A DNA stretch of 64,000 nucleotides from Larkinella terrae. GTDB lineage: Bacteria > Bacteroidota > Bacteroidia > Cytophagales > Spirosomataceae. The position numbers and the translations under genes are program-made. A model generated the notes under the pieces. The model was not told the origin of the DNA, did no database searches, and worked only from the letters and a program-made list of their open reading frames with translations. The DNA lies in the NCBI RefSeq assembly GCF_009668025.1, contig NZ_WJXZ01000018.1, forward strand, positions 31,573-95,572, given 5' to 3'. The first letter of the stretch is position 1; each line of letters begins with the position of its first letter. Below are positions 45,722 to 54,723 of the stretch, piece after piece.

Positions 45722-45922
45722 ATGAAGACTGATGTTGTGATTCATTTATCCCATGTGCAATGGGTAATCGCTTCGATAATTGGTGGATTGCTTATGGCCT
45801 TCCTACTCGGCTTGCTGATTTATGGTTTATTAAAATTTTTGACCAGTAAAATAACCGTCCAATATCAGGCTGACAATCAATCTTATTCCCCTTTGTTAAC
45901 CTATTTTAGTAGCATACGTTGA
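45722..45922 (+). CDS. Small membrane protein, unknown
   Basis: 66 residues with one long hydrophobic helix (about 13-40, VIASIIGGLLMAFLLGLLIY) and a polar tail. No family is recognised. Orphan gene in the accessory region. Confidence 0.5.
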   Translation: MKTDVVIHLSHVQWVIASIIGGLLMAFLLGLLIYGLLKFLTSKITVQYQADNQSYSPLLTYFSSIR

Positions 45923-46005
45923 AATCGCGTAGTTATACGCTAAGGCCAATTGTTCAATATTAATAGATTTAACCTTCCTAAAATGACTAATCACTAGTTT
46001 ACCTT

Positions 46006-46401
46006 ATGAAACGATTCTTTGCCATTACGCTTCTACTAGGGGCTAGCCTAACGGCTACTGCCCAAGTAAAAAACCAGTTAACCAATTCCGCTTGGCAAGG
46101 GTCTGTCGAGACGAGCAAAGTGGTGGAGGTTGTGCTTCAGTATGGAGCAGACACGATGAGGATGTATACCGTAGCGGATAAGCAGTTGCTGGAAACGATG
46201 ACTTATATGATGAAAGGCGATTCACTGATCTGGCAAAAAGTAAGTGGGACTAGTCCCTGCGACACCCAAGCGATTGGGATCTATCAAGTAGTAATCAAAA
46301 ATGAGGAGATGCTATTGAAACTGCTCAAAGATGATTGTCGATTGCGATCAGGTTCCTTACTGCCCAAGCCGTTCAAGAAAATAGCTTACAGTAGTAAGTA
46401 G
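46006..46401 (+). CDS. Secreted protein, unknown
   Basis: 131 residues with a signal peptide (1-19, ending ATAQ). The mature part starts LTNSAWQGSVE and looks like a small beta-rich lipocalin-style fold with two cysteines (CDTQ, DDCRL). No named family is recognised. Confidence 0.65.
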   Translation: MKRFFAITLLLGASLTATAQVKNQLTNSAWQGSVETSKVVEVVLQYGADTMRMYTVADKQLLETMTYMMKGDSLIWQKVSGTSPCDTQAIGIYQVVIKNEEMLLKLLKDDCRLRSGSLLPKPFKKIAYSSK

Positions 46402-46624
46402 GAGCTACCTCTGAGGGGAAATGACTATTACCGGATGCGAGTAAAGCGATGACTAGTTATAGAGGTGGTAGATGAATTTTACGTGAAGCTTGGTTACTAC
46501 CAGGATTGACACAACCATTAATCTTAGTTTAGTCATTTTCATAATCTGAGCTATAAAACATTTATGGAAAGAGTGCAAATTCCCTCTCAACTGCTCATTA
46601 GTATTTAGTTCAGAAAACGTCCTG

Positions 46625-46792
46625 TTAATAGCGCTTGATTTTGGAAAAGATTTGGACGAAAAGCCAGAATAAGCTTAGAGTTAAAGGTAAAAGAACCAGC
46701 ACATTAGCGGTAATAAATTTGGCCACTAAAGCGACTATAATTGCTACGGCCATTATGCTGAAGATATACTTAGCCCAAGAAAGTTTTGACAT
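46625..46792 (-). CDS. Small two-helix membrane protein
   Basis: 55 codons from ATG 46790-46792 to TAA 46625-46627. It starts MSKLSWAKYIFSIMAVAIIV and has two hydrophobic segments (about 9-24 and 30-48) with a basic tail (KIKRY). A purine-rich GGGAAAAG sits about 10 bases upstream of the start. No family is recognised. Confidence 0.5.
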   Translation of the reverse strand: MSKLSWAKYIFSIMAVAIIVALVAKFITANVLVLLPLTLSLFWLFVQIFSKIKRY

Positions 46793-46904
46793 ATGATAGC
46801 TTTTCCCACAATGTAATTTGATAACTCAAGTAAAACAACCGTCCGATTCACATCTTATTAACCACTCGTTTTCTGGACAAGGCAATCAATAATGAAATGG
46901 CCCC

Positions 46905-47072
46905 TCATCTCTGGATGTCTGGGCTTTTTACAGCTTTATTTATTTTAATAAAGATTCCCAGATTCAAAGCCAAAAATTTTCGTTTGGCATCGTGTCGATT
47001 CAGAGCGTCCACATATATTGACCAGACCTCCTCACTTTTCAGGTAGGTGATTTTGTACTTCTTTGTCAGCAC
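46905..47072 (-). CDS. Possible small soluble protein (GTG start)
   Basis: 55 codons from GTG 47070-47072 to TGA 46905-46907. The sequence KKYKITYLKSEEVWSIYVDA, a DAKRKFLALN helix and a final beta strand resemble small proteins with a beta-beta-alpha-beta layout that recur in bacterial genomes. There is no ATG, so the start is uncertain; the gene may be a remnant. Confidence 0.35.
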   Translation of the reverse strand: MLTKKYKITYLKSEEVWSIYVDALNRHDAKRKFLALNLGIFIKINKAVKSPDIQR

Positions 47073-47224
47073 AGCTTTTATTAAGAGATTGGTTTATCAT
47101 CTGTTTGATGATCAATTTCGGTGGCGGTTTAATCAGGTGTTAAAAAACCAGCGATAGTACAAAATGGGAATGTAATTTAAGAATTCACTATTTTCGGACA
47201 TTTGGATCACTGACACTTCTGGCC

Positions 47225-47264
47225 AAATCACCCCAACCCAATCGAATGTCAGGCTGAGGTGATT
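47225..47264 (-). terminator. Hairpin after the surface-protein gene
   Basis: AAATCACC (near 47225) pairs with GGTGATTT (near 47257) across a 25-base loop, just beyond the minus-strand stop at 47278. Moderate support only. Confidence 0.4.
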
Positions 47265-47277
47265 TATGCCAGGTACC

Positions 47278-50200
47278 CTATTGTTTCAACACCTTCAACG
47301 TAACACCTTTCAACCCACTATTGACCCTTAGTACCAATATGCCAGAGGGTTGCCCCTGAACCGAAAAACGATGCTGCTCGATGACCTGAGCCGCTTCAAT
47401 TTGCCGTTGACCTATCAACCGCCCACTGGCATCAGTGAGTTGTAACTTCAGCGTTTTCCCCTCCGCTCCCCGGACTTCTATCGTCACTTGGTCCGAAACC
47501 GGATTACCCAAAACCGTTACCTGAAGCTGAGAGCTTGTTTCGGCCGAAAGACGGGTCGGCGAGTTACAGGTAAGCACTTTAGGGCCTCCTTTCAACTCAT
47601 AAGTGCTGCCCAGCACCCGGGCCATAATTGGCCGTTGAACGCCATCTTTTAGACTCTCAGGCACGGTGAAACTATAGCCGTGAACGCCGTTACCTTTGCC
47701 TGCATCCTTCAAGTCCTGCCGGTAGAAGTTGGCCACCGTGCTGCCAAAGACTTGTTTGGTCACATTGTGGTAGAATTCCACTGTCAATGGGGTATTGGGC
47801 TTGTTGCGATCCCAGACCCACCCCCGGATCGTTCCGCATTCGACCTTATCCAGATAGCCTTCGAAATTACCGGTGACCGTCGTGGTCGAAGCCGGATTCA
47901 CCAGTAAAGGAAAACTCACTGAGTTGGTCAGCACGCCATCGCTCGCCGAATAGGCCAGGGGGAAGGTGCCTGCTTCAGTGGGCGTGCCGCTGATCACCCT
48001 GGTATTTGGGTTGATCGACAGGCCCCCGGGCAAGCCACTAAGCTGGTACGTCAACAGTTGTCCTTCCGGATCTGTAAAGGCTACCAAAGTACCCGAGAAA
48101 GGCACGCCGACCTGAGCCGCCAGCGGAGCAATTAACACCGTTGGCGAGGGTGGAACGGGCGCTTTGTTGGCGGGTGAACTAGTGCCCTGGCAGATGAGCG
48201 CTTTGGGCGAATCCTTCAGAATAAAACTGCTGCCGGCAATACGGGCGGAAAGATTATGCGGTAAACCATCTTTCAGGCTTTCGGGGATACTCCAAGTGAA
48301 GGCATGCTTTCCATTGCCCTTACCAGCGGTTTGCAGATCCTGTCGGAACACATCAGCCAATACGGCTGCGACCACCTGGGGCCATCGAGGATATCGACCG
48401 TAACCGCCGTGTTGGGTTTGTTGCGGTCCCAGGCCCAGCCCCGGAAGGTGCTGCAATCGGCGCCGTTGACAAACCCATCGAAGGAACCGCTGACCAGCGA
48501 AGGAGTCACCAAAACGGTGAAAGTGGCCGTCGGGCTGGTACAGCCTTCCAACTGACAGTTTACGCTGTAAGAAAACGTACCGGTGGCCAATGTGGACACT
48601 GTAATCGATGGGTCGGAGCCGTCGTAGGAACCGCTCCAGTTCAAGAGGCCTGAACAACCGCTGGCGGTTAAGGTTACATAGGGCGTATTCTGGATCACCG
48701 TCAGGCTGCCCGGACTCCCTGCAGATGGATTACTCGCTAACGTTGGCACCGGAAACTGGTCTCTGACGGTTACCTGCGTAGAAGCCGTACTGGAGCACTG
48801 GTTGGCAGTGGTCACGGTGACAGAATAGTACATTGTTGCGACGGGAGTGACGCTGATGCTGGAGGTGGTCTTCCCGGTATCCCACAAGTAGGTCCCTTCT
48901 CCTGATGCAGTGAGCGTGACGGACGAGCCCGCGCAGACAGTGGGGGACGTGGGCGTGATGGCTACTGCTGGCAGGTCATACACGGTAAGAACAAAGGCCA
49001 AAGATGTTGTTGAACTACAGGCGTTGGAAACTACGACACTGTAACTACCGGCCTGGCTGGCTTGCACCTGGGTCAGGCTGAGCATTGCCGAGGTCTGAGC
49101 TTCTAACAGCGTCCCTTCTTTGTACCACTGGTAACTCAATGCGGTGCCAGTGGCCGAAACCGGTACGCTGACGGTGCTGCCCACACAAACTGCCGAAGCG
49201 GAAGCCGGTCCAGTTGTAATAGCCACCGGATTGGTCAGATTCCCCTGGTATTCATAGGCTCCCATGTCGATGCGACCGTTGTTGTAAAACCGGGGATTGC
49301 CTGCCAAATCAACGCTGCTACTAGTGGCGGTGGTGCTGGCCGGATCACCGGCGTCGATGAGGGGCGAGCAGGTCTGAAGCCGGAAATCACCACCAGGCGC
49401 ATCAACAAACAAAGGATTGACATTGATGTTGGTAGCCGAAGCCGGTACGTCCTGGACGTTCGAATATTGTATTTCGACGCCGTCCATGATTACTATCCCC
49501 GGATCAGACGCCCCTGCGGTATTAGCCCAGATAATGCAATTGAATAAGTTGATCCCTGTCTTGAGGCCAATGATAGAGATGCCTCCTCCGGTAAAGTCAG
49601 TGCTGTTGCCGTAAAAGACACAGTTGATCAGGGCAGGATTGGTGCTCGCATCCGAATCGCCATAATGCGTCAGGCCCCCACCCTCTGATCTTGCATAGTT
49701 ATGACTAAACACGCAGTTAATCAGTTGGCAGCCGGCATTGCCACGCCGATCACCATCATTAAACATGCCACTACCCCTTTCTGCATAGTTATTGCGCATG
49801 TAGCAGTTAATCAGGAGTGGCTTACTGACCTTGGCTCGACCATTATTGAAAACGCCCCCGCCCCAACCGAGAAATAAAAGGCCATTGGCATACCCCCCCT
49901 CAATAACAACCCCATCCAGGCGAGTGTCGGAGCTGACCCCGTCAAAATACACAACGTGTGTACTATTTTGCTCGTCCAGTAAATTATCATTGTCGATATC
50001 TCCCGAGAAAACGGTCGTTCCGAAGTTGCGGTTTTCGGTTCCGGTCGTGTAGCCGCCGTAGACCTGAACCCCGGAAGGAATCGAAAACGAGATAGAGAGA
50101 CTGGTTCCATCGGCGTAAGTGGTGGGCTTGTAAGTACCCTGAGCAATCTTGAAGATGTCGCCACTGGTCCCAGCGGCCAGTTTGGTCCGGAGCTGACTCC

Positions 50201-50369
50201 CGGGGCTCGCATTGCTCCAGTCGGTACCGGAGTTGTTCCCGCTACCGGTTGGGGTTACGTAAAAGGTTGCGGCCTGGGTCGATAGGACCGAAAGCAGGAG
50301 TGCGCACAAGAAGTGCAGTTGGCTCATTCGCCCAGACATGAGCCCGCGAAAAGGTAGAATTCGTTTCAT
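47278..50369 (-). pseudogene. T9SS-sorted beta-helix/Ig-like surface protein, split by one frameshift
   Basis: ATG 50369 opens MKRILPFRGLMSG with a signal peptide ending STQAAT. A parallel beta-helix with a choice-of-anchor-like SPLIDAGDP/GAYEYQG follows (to about 49230), then Ig-like repeats, then two copies of a 100-residue domain, a cadherin-like Ig domain (VSGTPTEAGTF) and a T9SS tail ending TLKVLKQ. In the first 100-residue copy the frame breaks at GGGG 48378-48381: one frame gives VTVDILDGP and then stops at 48273, and the adjacent frame continues with QVVAAVLADVFRQDL. A missing single base in the homopolymer explains everything. Everything else is intact, so it may be phase variation, recent decay or a sequencing error. 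Confidence 0.85.
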
Positions 50370-50414
50370 GGTAGTGAGTAAGCAAACGAGTGGAGGGGTT
50401 GTCTTCCACCGCGG

Positions 50415-50422
50415 CAAACGTA
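50415..50422 (-). promoter_or_regulatory. Candidate -7 box of the surface-protein gene
   Basis: On the minus strand TACGTTTG, a perfect TANNTTTG, lies 45 bases before the ATG at 50369. Confidence 0.4.
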
Positions 50423-50442
50423 GGTGGAGCCGGGCAAAAAGA

Positions 50443-50566
50443 CTGTCGTTTTTGTACCAATGATGATCGGTTTTGTAACAGGAATGAAAAAGAAAAATAA
50501 TGAGAGAATCAGGCCTTTTTTTTCGAGATGATACAAAACCGATCGTCATTGGTACAAAATCGATCG
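50443..50566. promoter_or_regulatory. Two facing operator-like sites with internal direct repeats
   Basis: Arm 2 (50532-50566) reads TACAAAACCGATCG, seven bases, TACAAAATCGATCG: a direct repeat with a 21-base period. Arm 1 (50443-50479) is its inverse, again TACAAAACCGATCA plus a second TACAAAA. The two sites are about 52 bases apart and lie just upstream of the promoter box of the surface-protein gene. Direct repeats at two helical turns suggest a dimeric regulator; which one is unknown. Confidence 0.55.
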
Positions 50567-50600
50567 TTTTCTGCTGGAGGACCTTGTAGGTTTGCATAAC

Positions 50601-50707
50601 GAAGGAAAGCGATTTGATCCAGGGTTTAGGTCAGTTTTTAGTCGCTTCTTTCTCCTTGAGTAAACTTAACCGTCACAGACCCGGCTTGCTGAGCCGGGTT
50701 TTGTTTT
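50601..50707 (+). ncRNA. Candidate small RNA
   Basis: TAGGTTTG (50587-50594, perfect -7 box) is followed about 90 bases later by a strong terminator, CCCGGCT (50680-50686) pairing with AGCCGGG (50692-50698) and then TTTTTGTTTT. The intervening segment can fold (GAAAGCGA with TCGCTTCTTTC) and contains no credible protein frame. No plus-strand gene precedes the terminator, so a free transcript is the simplest explanation. Confidence 0.4.
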
Positions 50708-50824
50708 ATACGTGCAATTTTTAATTCGCTTGATGCGCATAGGATAAGACAGGCGGTTTCGCTAGCTAACGGATCCCATTTACAACAATCGCTTGTATAA
50801 CCAGTTGGGAGGCTAAACAAAACA

Positions 50825-51196
50825 ATGATTAAGATGACTTCCAAGCCAATTTCACCAACCCAACACGCCCTGCTTGACTATGCTCTGGTGGGAAGTCTGC
50901 TGATTCTCCCGACGGTATTGAATCTTTCCCCAACTGTAAAAAAGGTTTATACTACTGAGGCATGGGTGCTATTGGGGTATGTGGCTATAACGGATCATCC
51001 GCTGGCGGTAAAACCTCTGATTCCATTTCAAGTCCATGGGCAAATTGATCCCTTTAATGTAATGGGGTTTGCTTTACAGACATTCCTTGGGCCTTTTAGC
51101 CGAAGCAAGGGGGCTACGGCATTCAATATTGGATTTACCCTATTATCAGGCATTACTGTGGCATGGACCAACTGGAAAGGTGGCTACCAGAAGTGA
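50825..51196 (+). CDS. Membrane protein, SPW-repeat-like
   Basis: 123 residues, or 120 from the ATG at 50834. The N-terminus PISPTQHALLDYALVGSLLILP plus AITDHPLAVKPLIPFQVHGQID matches the pattern of SPW-type four-helix membrane proteins of Bacteroidota. About four hydrophobic segments. Function unknown. Confidence 0.65.
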   Translation: MIKMTSKPISPTQHALLDYALVGSLLILPTVLNLSPTVKKVYTTEAWVLLGYVAITDHPLAVKPLIPFQVHGQIDPFNVMGFALQTFLGPFSRSKGATAFNIGFTLLSGITVAWTNWKGGYQK

Positions 51197-51298
51197 TCAA
51201 CTGGCTACCCACCCAAAGGGCCTATATGTATGCTTCCTTGGAAGAGCACTGGATTCCGGGATACGGCGTTGTATCATTGCAGGTTAATACTCTGCCGG

Positions 51299-51640
51299 TT
51301 AAAGGCTCATATATCCAGTTTCGATTTGTCCATGCTCAAAGGTTATATGCACCGAGCGACCACCCTTGGGCCGGGTTAGGTGGGCGATGTTTTTAGGAAT
51401 CGTAAAAAGCTGGCCGGGAATCAACTCGATGGTTTCTGTTCCCAGTTCAATGAGTAGGACGCATTCAATCGTCATATCCGAGTTGGGATGATAATGCCAG
51501 GCTTAGCTTTCGGATATAACACTGAACTTCACTACATGGTCATTAACGGATGTAAAAGGGAAATTTACGTATCTGGTGATAACCGCGCAGTCAGTTCTCC
51601 AATACCTACAACGGTATTGTAACCTTACCCAAATTGAGGT
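51299..51640 (-). pseudogene. Decayed cupin-domain protein
   Basis: The minus frame ending TAA at 51299-51301 reads, with one in-frame TAA at 51503-51505, FPFTSVNDHVVKFSVISES then AWHYHPNSDMTIECVLL, ELIPGQLFTIPKN and GGRSVHITFEHGQIETG. These are the two cupin motifs (HYHP with metal-binding His, and PGQLFTIPKN). The 5' boundary is uncertain because no start codon is clear. It is a nonsense-mutated small cupin in the accessory region. Confidence 0.65.
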
Positions 51641-51739
51641 CTAAGGTCCCCCGGATTTTCAGACGGGAATGATTAGAGTTTCCGGTGCTTCTGAGGTCCT
51701 ACCTTAAAACACACAGTACGATTTGCATAAAAATTGGGA

Positions 51740-51943
51740 ATGCGTGTACCAATAAAAATATTACTTCAGATTGGACGTCGCAATTCTCAGGGTAGAATGA
51801 GTAGACACAATTTAACCAAAATAGATGTTCCTGATATCAAATTTTATAGTACAATTTGTCATCGTAAGATGGTTGTTCAGGTCGTAAAATATAATCGGGA
51901 GAAAAATATTCTATCAGACAATGTTTGGGAAGAGTCCAAATAG
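51740..51943 (+). CDS. Doubtful small basic protein
   Basis: 67 codons from ATG 51740 (MRVPIKILLQIGRRN to VWEESK). It is AT-rich and basic, with no recognisable family or promoter. It may be a chance frame in the degraded stretch before the tRNA. Confidence 0.2.
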   Translation: MRVPIKILLQIGRRNSQGRMSRHNLTKIDVPDIKFYSTICHRKMVVQVVKYNREKNILSDNVWEESK

Positions 51944-51992
51944 GATAAAATTCAGTCAAAGAGATTGACTTGTTAAAAATTGTGTATCACAT

Positions 51993-52021
51993 AAGAAAGC
52001 CGCCCTTGTAAAAAGGCGGCT
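51993..52021 (-). terminator. Terminator of the tRNA transcript
   Basis: On the minus strand AGCCGCC and GGCGGCT (52021-52015 and 52004-51998) form a 7-base stem followed by TTTCTT, about 20 bases after the tRNA 3' end. Confidence 0.75.
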
Positions 52022-52040
52022 AAGTTCTTGAGTTTCAATG

Positions 52041-52114
52041 TGGGCCCACTTGGAATCGAACCAAGCACCTACTGATTATGAGTCAGTTGCTCTAACCGAA
52101 TGAGCTATAGGCCC
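52041..52114 (-). tRNA. tRNA with CAU anticodon, probably tRNA-Ile2 (lysidine-modified)
   Basis: 74 bases, cloverleaf complete: acceptor GGGCCTA/TGGGCCC, D arm GCTC..GAGC, anticodon stem ACTGA/TCAGT with loop CTCATAA, T arm CTTGG..CCAAG with TTCGATT, discriminator A. CCA is not encoded. The anticodon CAU could mean Met or Ile2; C4-G69 and C5-G68 pairs, which are TilS recognition features, favour Ile2 read after lysidine modification. It has its own promoter and terminator. Confidence 0.93.
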
Positions 52115-52158
52115 GAACCGGAAAACCGGCAACCCTCCCCGGTTCGGGAGAGGGTCTG

Positions 52159-52189
52159 CAAATATACAAAAATCGGACTCCGCTTCAAA
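52159..52189 (-). promoter_or_regulatory. Promoter of the tRNA gene
   Basis: On the minus strand TTTG (52189-52186), exactly 19 bases, then TATATTTG (52166-52159). This is a complete match to the Bacteroidota -33/-7 promoter and predicts a start near 52152, about 38 bases before the tRNA. Confidence 0.75.
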
Positions 52190-52244
52190 TGATAGCAACA
52201 AAAGTCAATAGAAAACCGCTGCAGCACACTTGGACATTTTGGTG

Positions 52245-52252
52245 TATATTTG
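52245..52252 (+). promoter_or_regulatory. Candidate -7 box of the HD phosphohydrolase gene
   Basis: TATATTTG is a perfect -7 box. A start of transcription near 52259 would lie downstream of the first possible TTG (52250) and before the TTG at 52274, so it bears on the choice of start codon. Confidence 0.5.
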
Positions 52253-52273
52253 TCGGTAAATCTGCAACAGCGC

Positions 52274-53542
52274 TTGGCTTCTCAGAACAAAAAAAAGATC
52301 CTCAATGACCCCGTCTACGGGTTTATTACCATTCCGAACGATCTGACATTCGATCTGGTTGAACACCCGTATTTTCAGCGACTCCGGCGAATCAAACAAC
52401 TCGGACTTTCAGAACTGGTCTATCCCGGAGCGTTGCACACCCGGTTTCACCACGCGCTGGGGGCGATGCACCTGATGGGGCAGGCCATCCAGACCCTGCG
52501 CAGCAAAGGCCACCGGATTTCGGAAGCGGAATGTGATGCTGCCCAGATCGCCATTTTGCTCCACGACATTGGCCACGGCCCGTTTTCCCACGTTCTGGAG
52601 TATTCAATCCTGGAGGGGATTGCGCACGAACGGGTGTCGCTGCTGCTGATGAAGGACCTGAACCGGCAGTTCAGTGGCCGACTCTCGCTGGCGATTGAAA
52701 TGTTTGAAGGAACCTACCACCGGCCGTTTTTTCACCAGCTGGTTTCCAGTCAACTGGACATGGATCGGATGGATTACCTCAACCGCGACTGCTTTTACAC
52801 GGGGGTGGCCGAGGGAACCATTGGGGCCGACCGGATCATTAAAATGCTTGATCTGGTGGACGATAGCCTGGTGGTCGAAGCTAAGGGGATTTTGAGTATC
52901 GAGAATTTTCTGAGCTCCCGGCGACTGATGTACTGGCAAGTCTACCTCCACAAAACCTCGCTCTGTGCCGAATCGATGCTAGTCCAGATCATGCGTCGTG
53001 CGCGGTTTTTGCTGACCCAATCGGAGCAGGATGCGACCGAAGCGGTTTTTACGACGCCAGCCCTGCGCGTCTTTCTGTCAAAACCGGTTACAATGGAGGA
53101 GTTTGAAAATCATCCGGAATACCTGAGCGCCTTTACCCAACTGGACGACTACGACATCTGGACGAGCATCAAACTCTGGAGCCAGCATTCGGATCGGGTT
53201 CTGTCGATACTCTGCCAAATGCTGCTCGACCGGCGGCTGTTCAAAATCATGATGTCCGATCAGCCGTTTGTCGGCGAACTGGTCCGGGAAATCGAACAGC
53301 AATTGCTCGATTCCGGTATCCGGCAGGACGAATTGTCCTATTTTCTGGTGGAAGGCGTTGCAACCAATTCGGCCTATTTGCCGTCTATCGATAATATAAA
53401 TATCAAGCGGAAAGACGACCGGATCATCGATATCGCCGATGCCTCCGATCTGCCCGGTATTAAAGCGCTCACCAATATGGTCCGGCGATACTATATCTGC
53501 TGGGCGAAAAACCGGGTTCAACGCCCGGTTTGGTTGGTATAG
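52274..53542 (+). CDS. HD superfamily phosphohydrolase (dNTPase-like)
   Basis: 422 residues from TTG 52274; the frame opens at TTG 52250 but a promoter box overlaps that codon. No ATG precedes the conserved NDPVYGFI motif, so translation must use a non-ATG start. Family motifs: [13 protein letters not shown], the HD pair [12 protein letters not shown], then HERVS and [15 protein letters not shown]. Likely a cytosolic metal-dependent phosphohydrolase of the YdhJ/SAMHD1-related group; the exact substrate is unknown. It is divergent from the tRNA. Confidence 0.88.
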   Translation: MASQNKKKILNDPVYGFITIPNDLTFDLVEHPYFQRLRRIKQLGLSELVYPGALHTRFHHALGAMHLMGQAIQTLRSKGHRISEAECDAAQIAILLHDIGHGPFSHVLEYSILEGIAHERVSLLLMKDLNRQFSGRLSLAIEMFEGTYHRPFFHQLVSSQLDMDRMDYLNRDCFYTGVAEGTIGADRIIKMLDLVDDSLVVEAKGILSIENFLSSRRLMYWQVYLHKTSLCAESMLVQIMRRARFLLTQSEQDATEAVFTTPALRVFLSKPVTMEEFENHPEYLSAFTQLDDYDIWTSIKLWSQHSDRVLSILCQMLLDRRLFKIMMSDQPFVGELVREIEQQLLDSGIRQDELSYFLVEGVATNSAYLPSIDNINIKRKDDRIIDIADASDLPGIKALTNMVRRYYICWAKNRVQRPVWLV

Positions 53543-53616
53543 TTCAATTTGTTCTCTACCTTAGCGGCACAATTATTCGAGTAATACAACGCCCCAACGA
53601 CGATTACGTCTACTCT

Positions 53617-54648
53617 ATGGAATTTACAGTGAAGCAGATTGCTGCCCTGCTCGGCGGTACAGTTGATGGGAATGAATCTCTGAAAATCAGTCAACTGTCC
53701 AAAATTGAAGAAGGCAAGGAGGGGAGCATCTCGTTTTTAGCTAATCTGAAATACGAACCTTTTTTGTACTCAACAGCATCGTCAGCTGTCATTGTAAACA
53801 AGGATTTTCAACCCAGACAACCCGTACAGGCCACCCTGATTTTCGTGGATAACTCCTATTCTGCGTTTACAATTTTACTGGAACATGTAAACCGGCTTAA
53901 GCAGGCCGAAAAAGTAGGGGTCGAACAACCATCCTTTATTGCCGATTCGGCCCGGGCGGGCGACCGCATCTACCGGGGAGCGTTTTCGTATATTGGGGAA
54001 AATTGCGTGATTGGCGAAAATGTCAAGATTTACCCGCAAGCGTATATTGGTAATAATGTCACGATCGGGAATAATACAATTATTCACCCGGGTGTCCGAA
54101 TCATCGATAATACGGTGATTGGCAGCAATTGTGTCGTGAAAGCCAATGCCGTGATTGGCAGCGAAGGATTTGGGTTTGCGCCCGAAGCCGACGGAACGTT
54201 CCGCGCCATCCCGCAGATGGGCATCGTCATTATCGAAGACAACGTCAGCATTGGCGCCAACACCACCATCGATTGCGCGACCGTGGGGTCGACCATCATT
54301 CGGAAGGGGGTTAAACTGGACAATCTGATTCAGGTAGCTCACAACGTTGAAATTGGTAAAAATACGGTTATTGCGGCCCAGACCGGTATTGCAGGCTCAA
54401 CGAAAATTGGTGAAAATTGCATCATTGGCGGGCAAACCGGTATCACCGGGCATATTTCCATCTCGAACCGCACGAAAATCGGCGGCCGGACGGGAGTCAT
54501 GAACTCCGTGAAGACCGAAGGACAATCGCTCAGTGGCATGCCCGCATTTGATGTGAAAAGCAGCCTGCGCTCGTCGGTGGTTTTCCAGCGGTTGCCAACA
54601 CTCGAAAAACGCATCGATCAATTAGAAAAAAAACTAAATAATCAGTAG
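53617..54648 (+). CDS. lpxD: UDP-3-O-(3-hydroxyacyl)glucosamine N-acyltransferase
   Basis: 343 residues from ATG 53617 ([16 protein letters not shown]). The N-terminal uridine-binding domain (about 1-95) precedes left-handed beta-helix hexapeptide repeats ([23 protein letters not shown] and so on) and a C-terminal helix. The catalytic His lies in [11 protein letters not shown]. Third step of lipid A assembly. It starts the order lpxD, lpxC-fabZ, lpxA, standard for Bacteroidota. The frame extends upstream to 53530 but that part is not LpxD-like. Confidence 0.95.
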   Translation: MEFTVKQIAALLGGTVDGNESLKISQLSKIEEGKEGSISFLANLKYEPFLYSTASSAVIVNKDFQPRQPVQATLIFVDNSYSAFTILLEHVNRLKQAEKVGVEQPSFIADSARAGDRIYRGAFSYIGENCVIGENVKIYPQAYIGNNVTIGNNTIIHPGVRIIDNTVIGSNCVVKANAVIGSEGFGFAPEADGTFRAIPQMGIVIIEDNVSIGANTTIDCATVGSTIIRKGVKLDNLIQVAHNVEIGKNTVIAAQTGIAGSTKIGENCIIGGQTGITGHISISNRTKIGGRTGVMNSVKTEGQSLSGMPAFDVKSSLRSSVVFQRLPTLEKRIDQLEKKLNNQ

Positions 54649-54657
54649 CTCCGCGCG

Positions 54658-54682
54658 AACGGTTTTTTACAAAAAAGCCGTT
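54658..54682 (+). terminator. Weak hairpin between lpxD and lpxC-fabZ
   Basis: AACGGTTTTTT and AAAAAAGCCGTT are complementary around a short loop. It lacks a T-run and lies inside the operon, so it may tune expression or be incidental. Confidence 0.3.
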
Positions 54683-54723
54683 ATCAAGGGGCAATAATAG
54701 TCTTCAGGTCAGAAGCTTACGGA

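Noticed and set aside
50443..50566. Attributing the operator repeats specifically to a LytTR regulator
   Set aside because: The two-turn direct repeats are suggestive, but the bases do not clearly match the published LytTR consensus; the regulator is left open.
51163..51396. 77-codon plus frame after the SPW-like gene
   Set aside because: It overlaps the SPW-like gene end and lies antisense to the recognisable cupin remnant.
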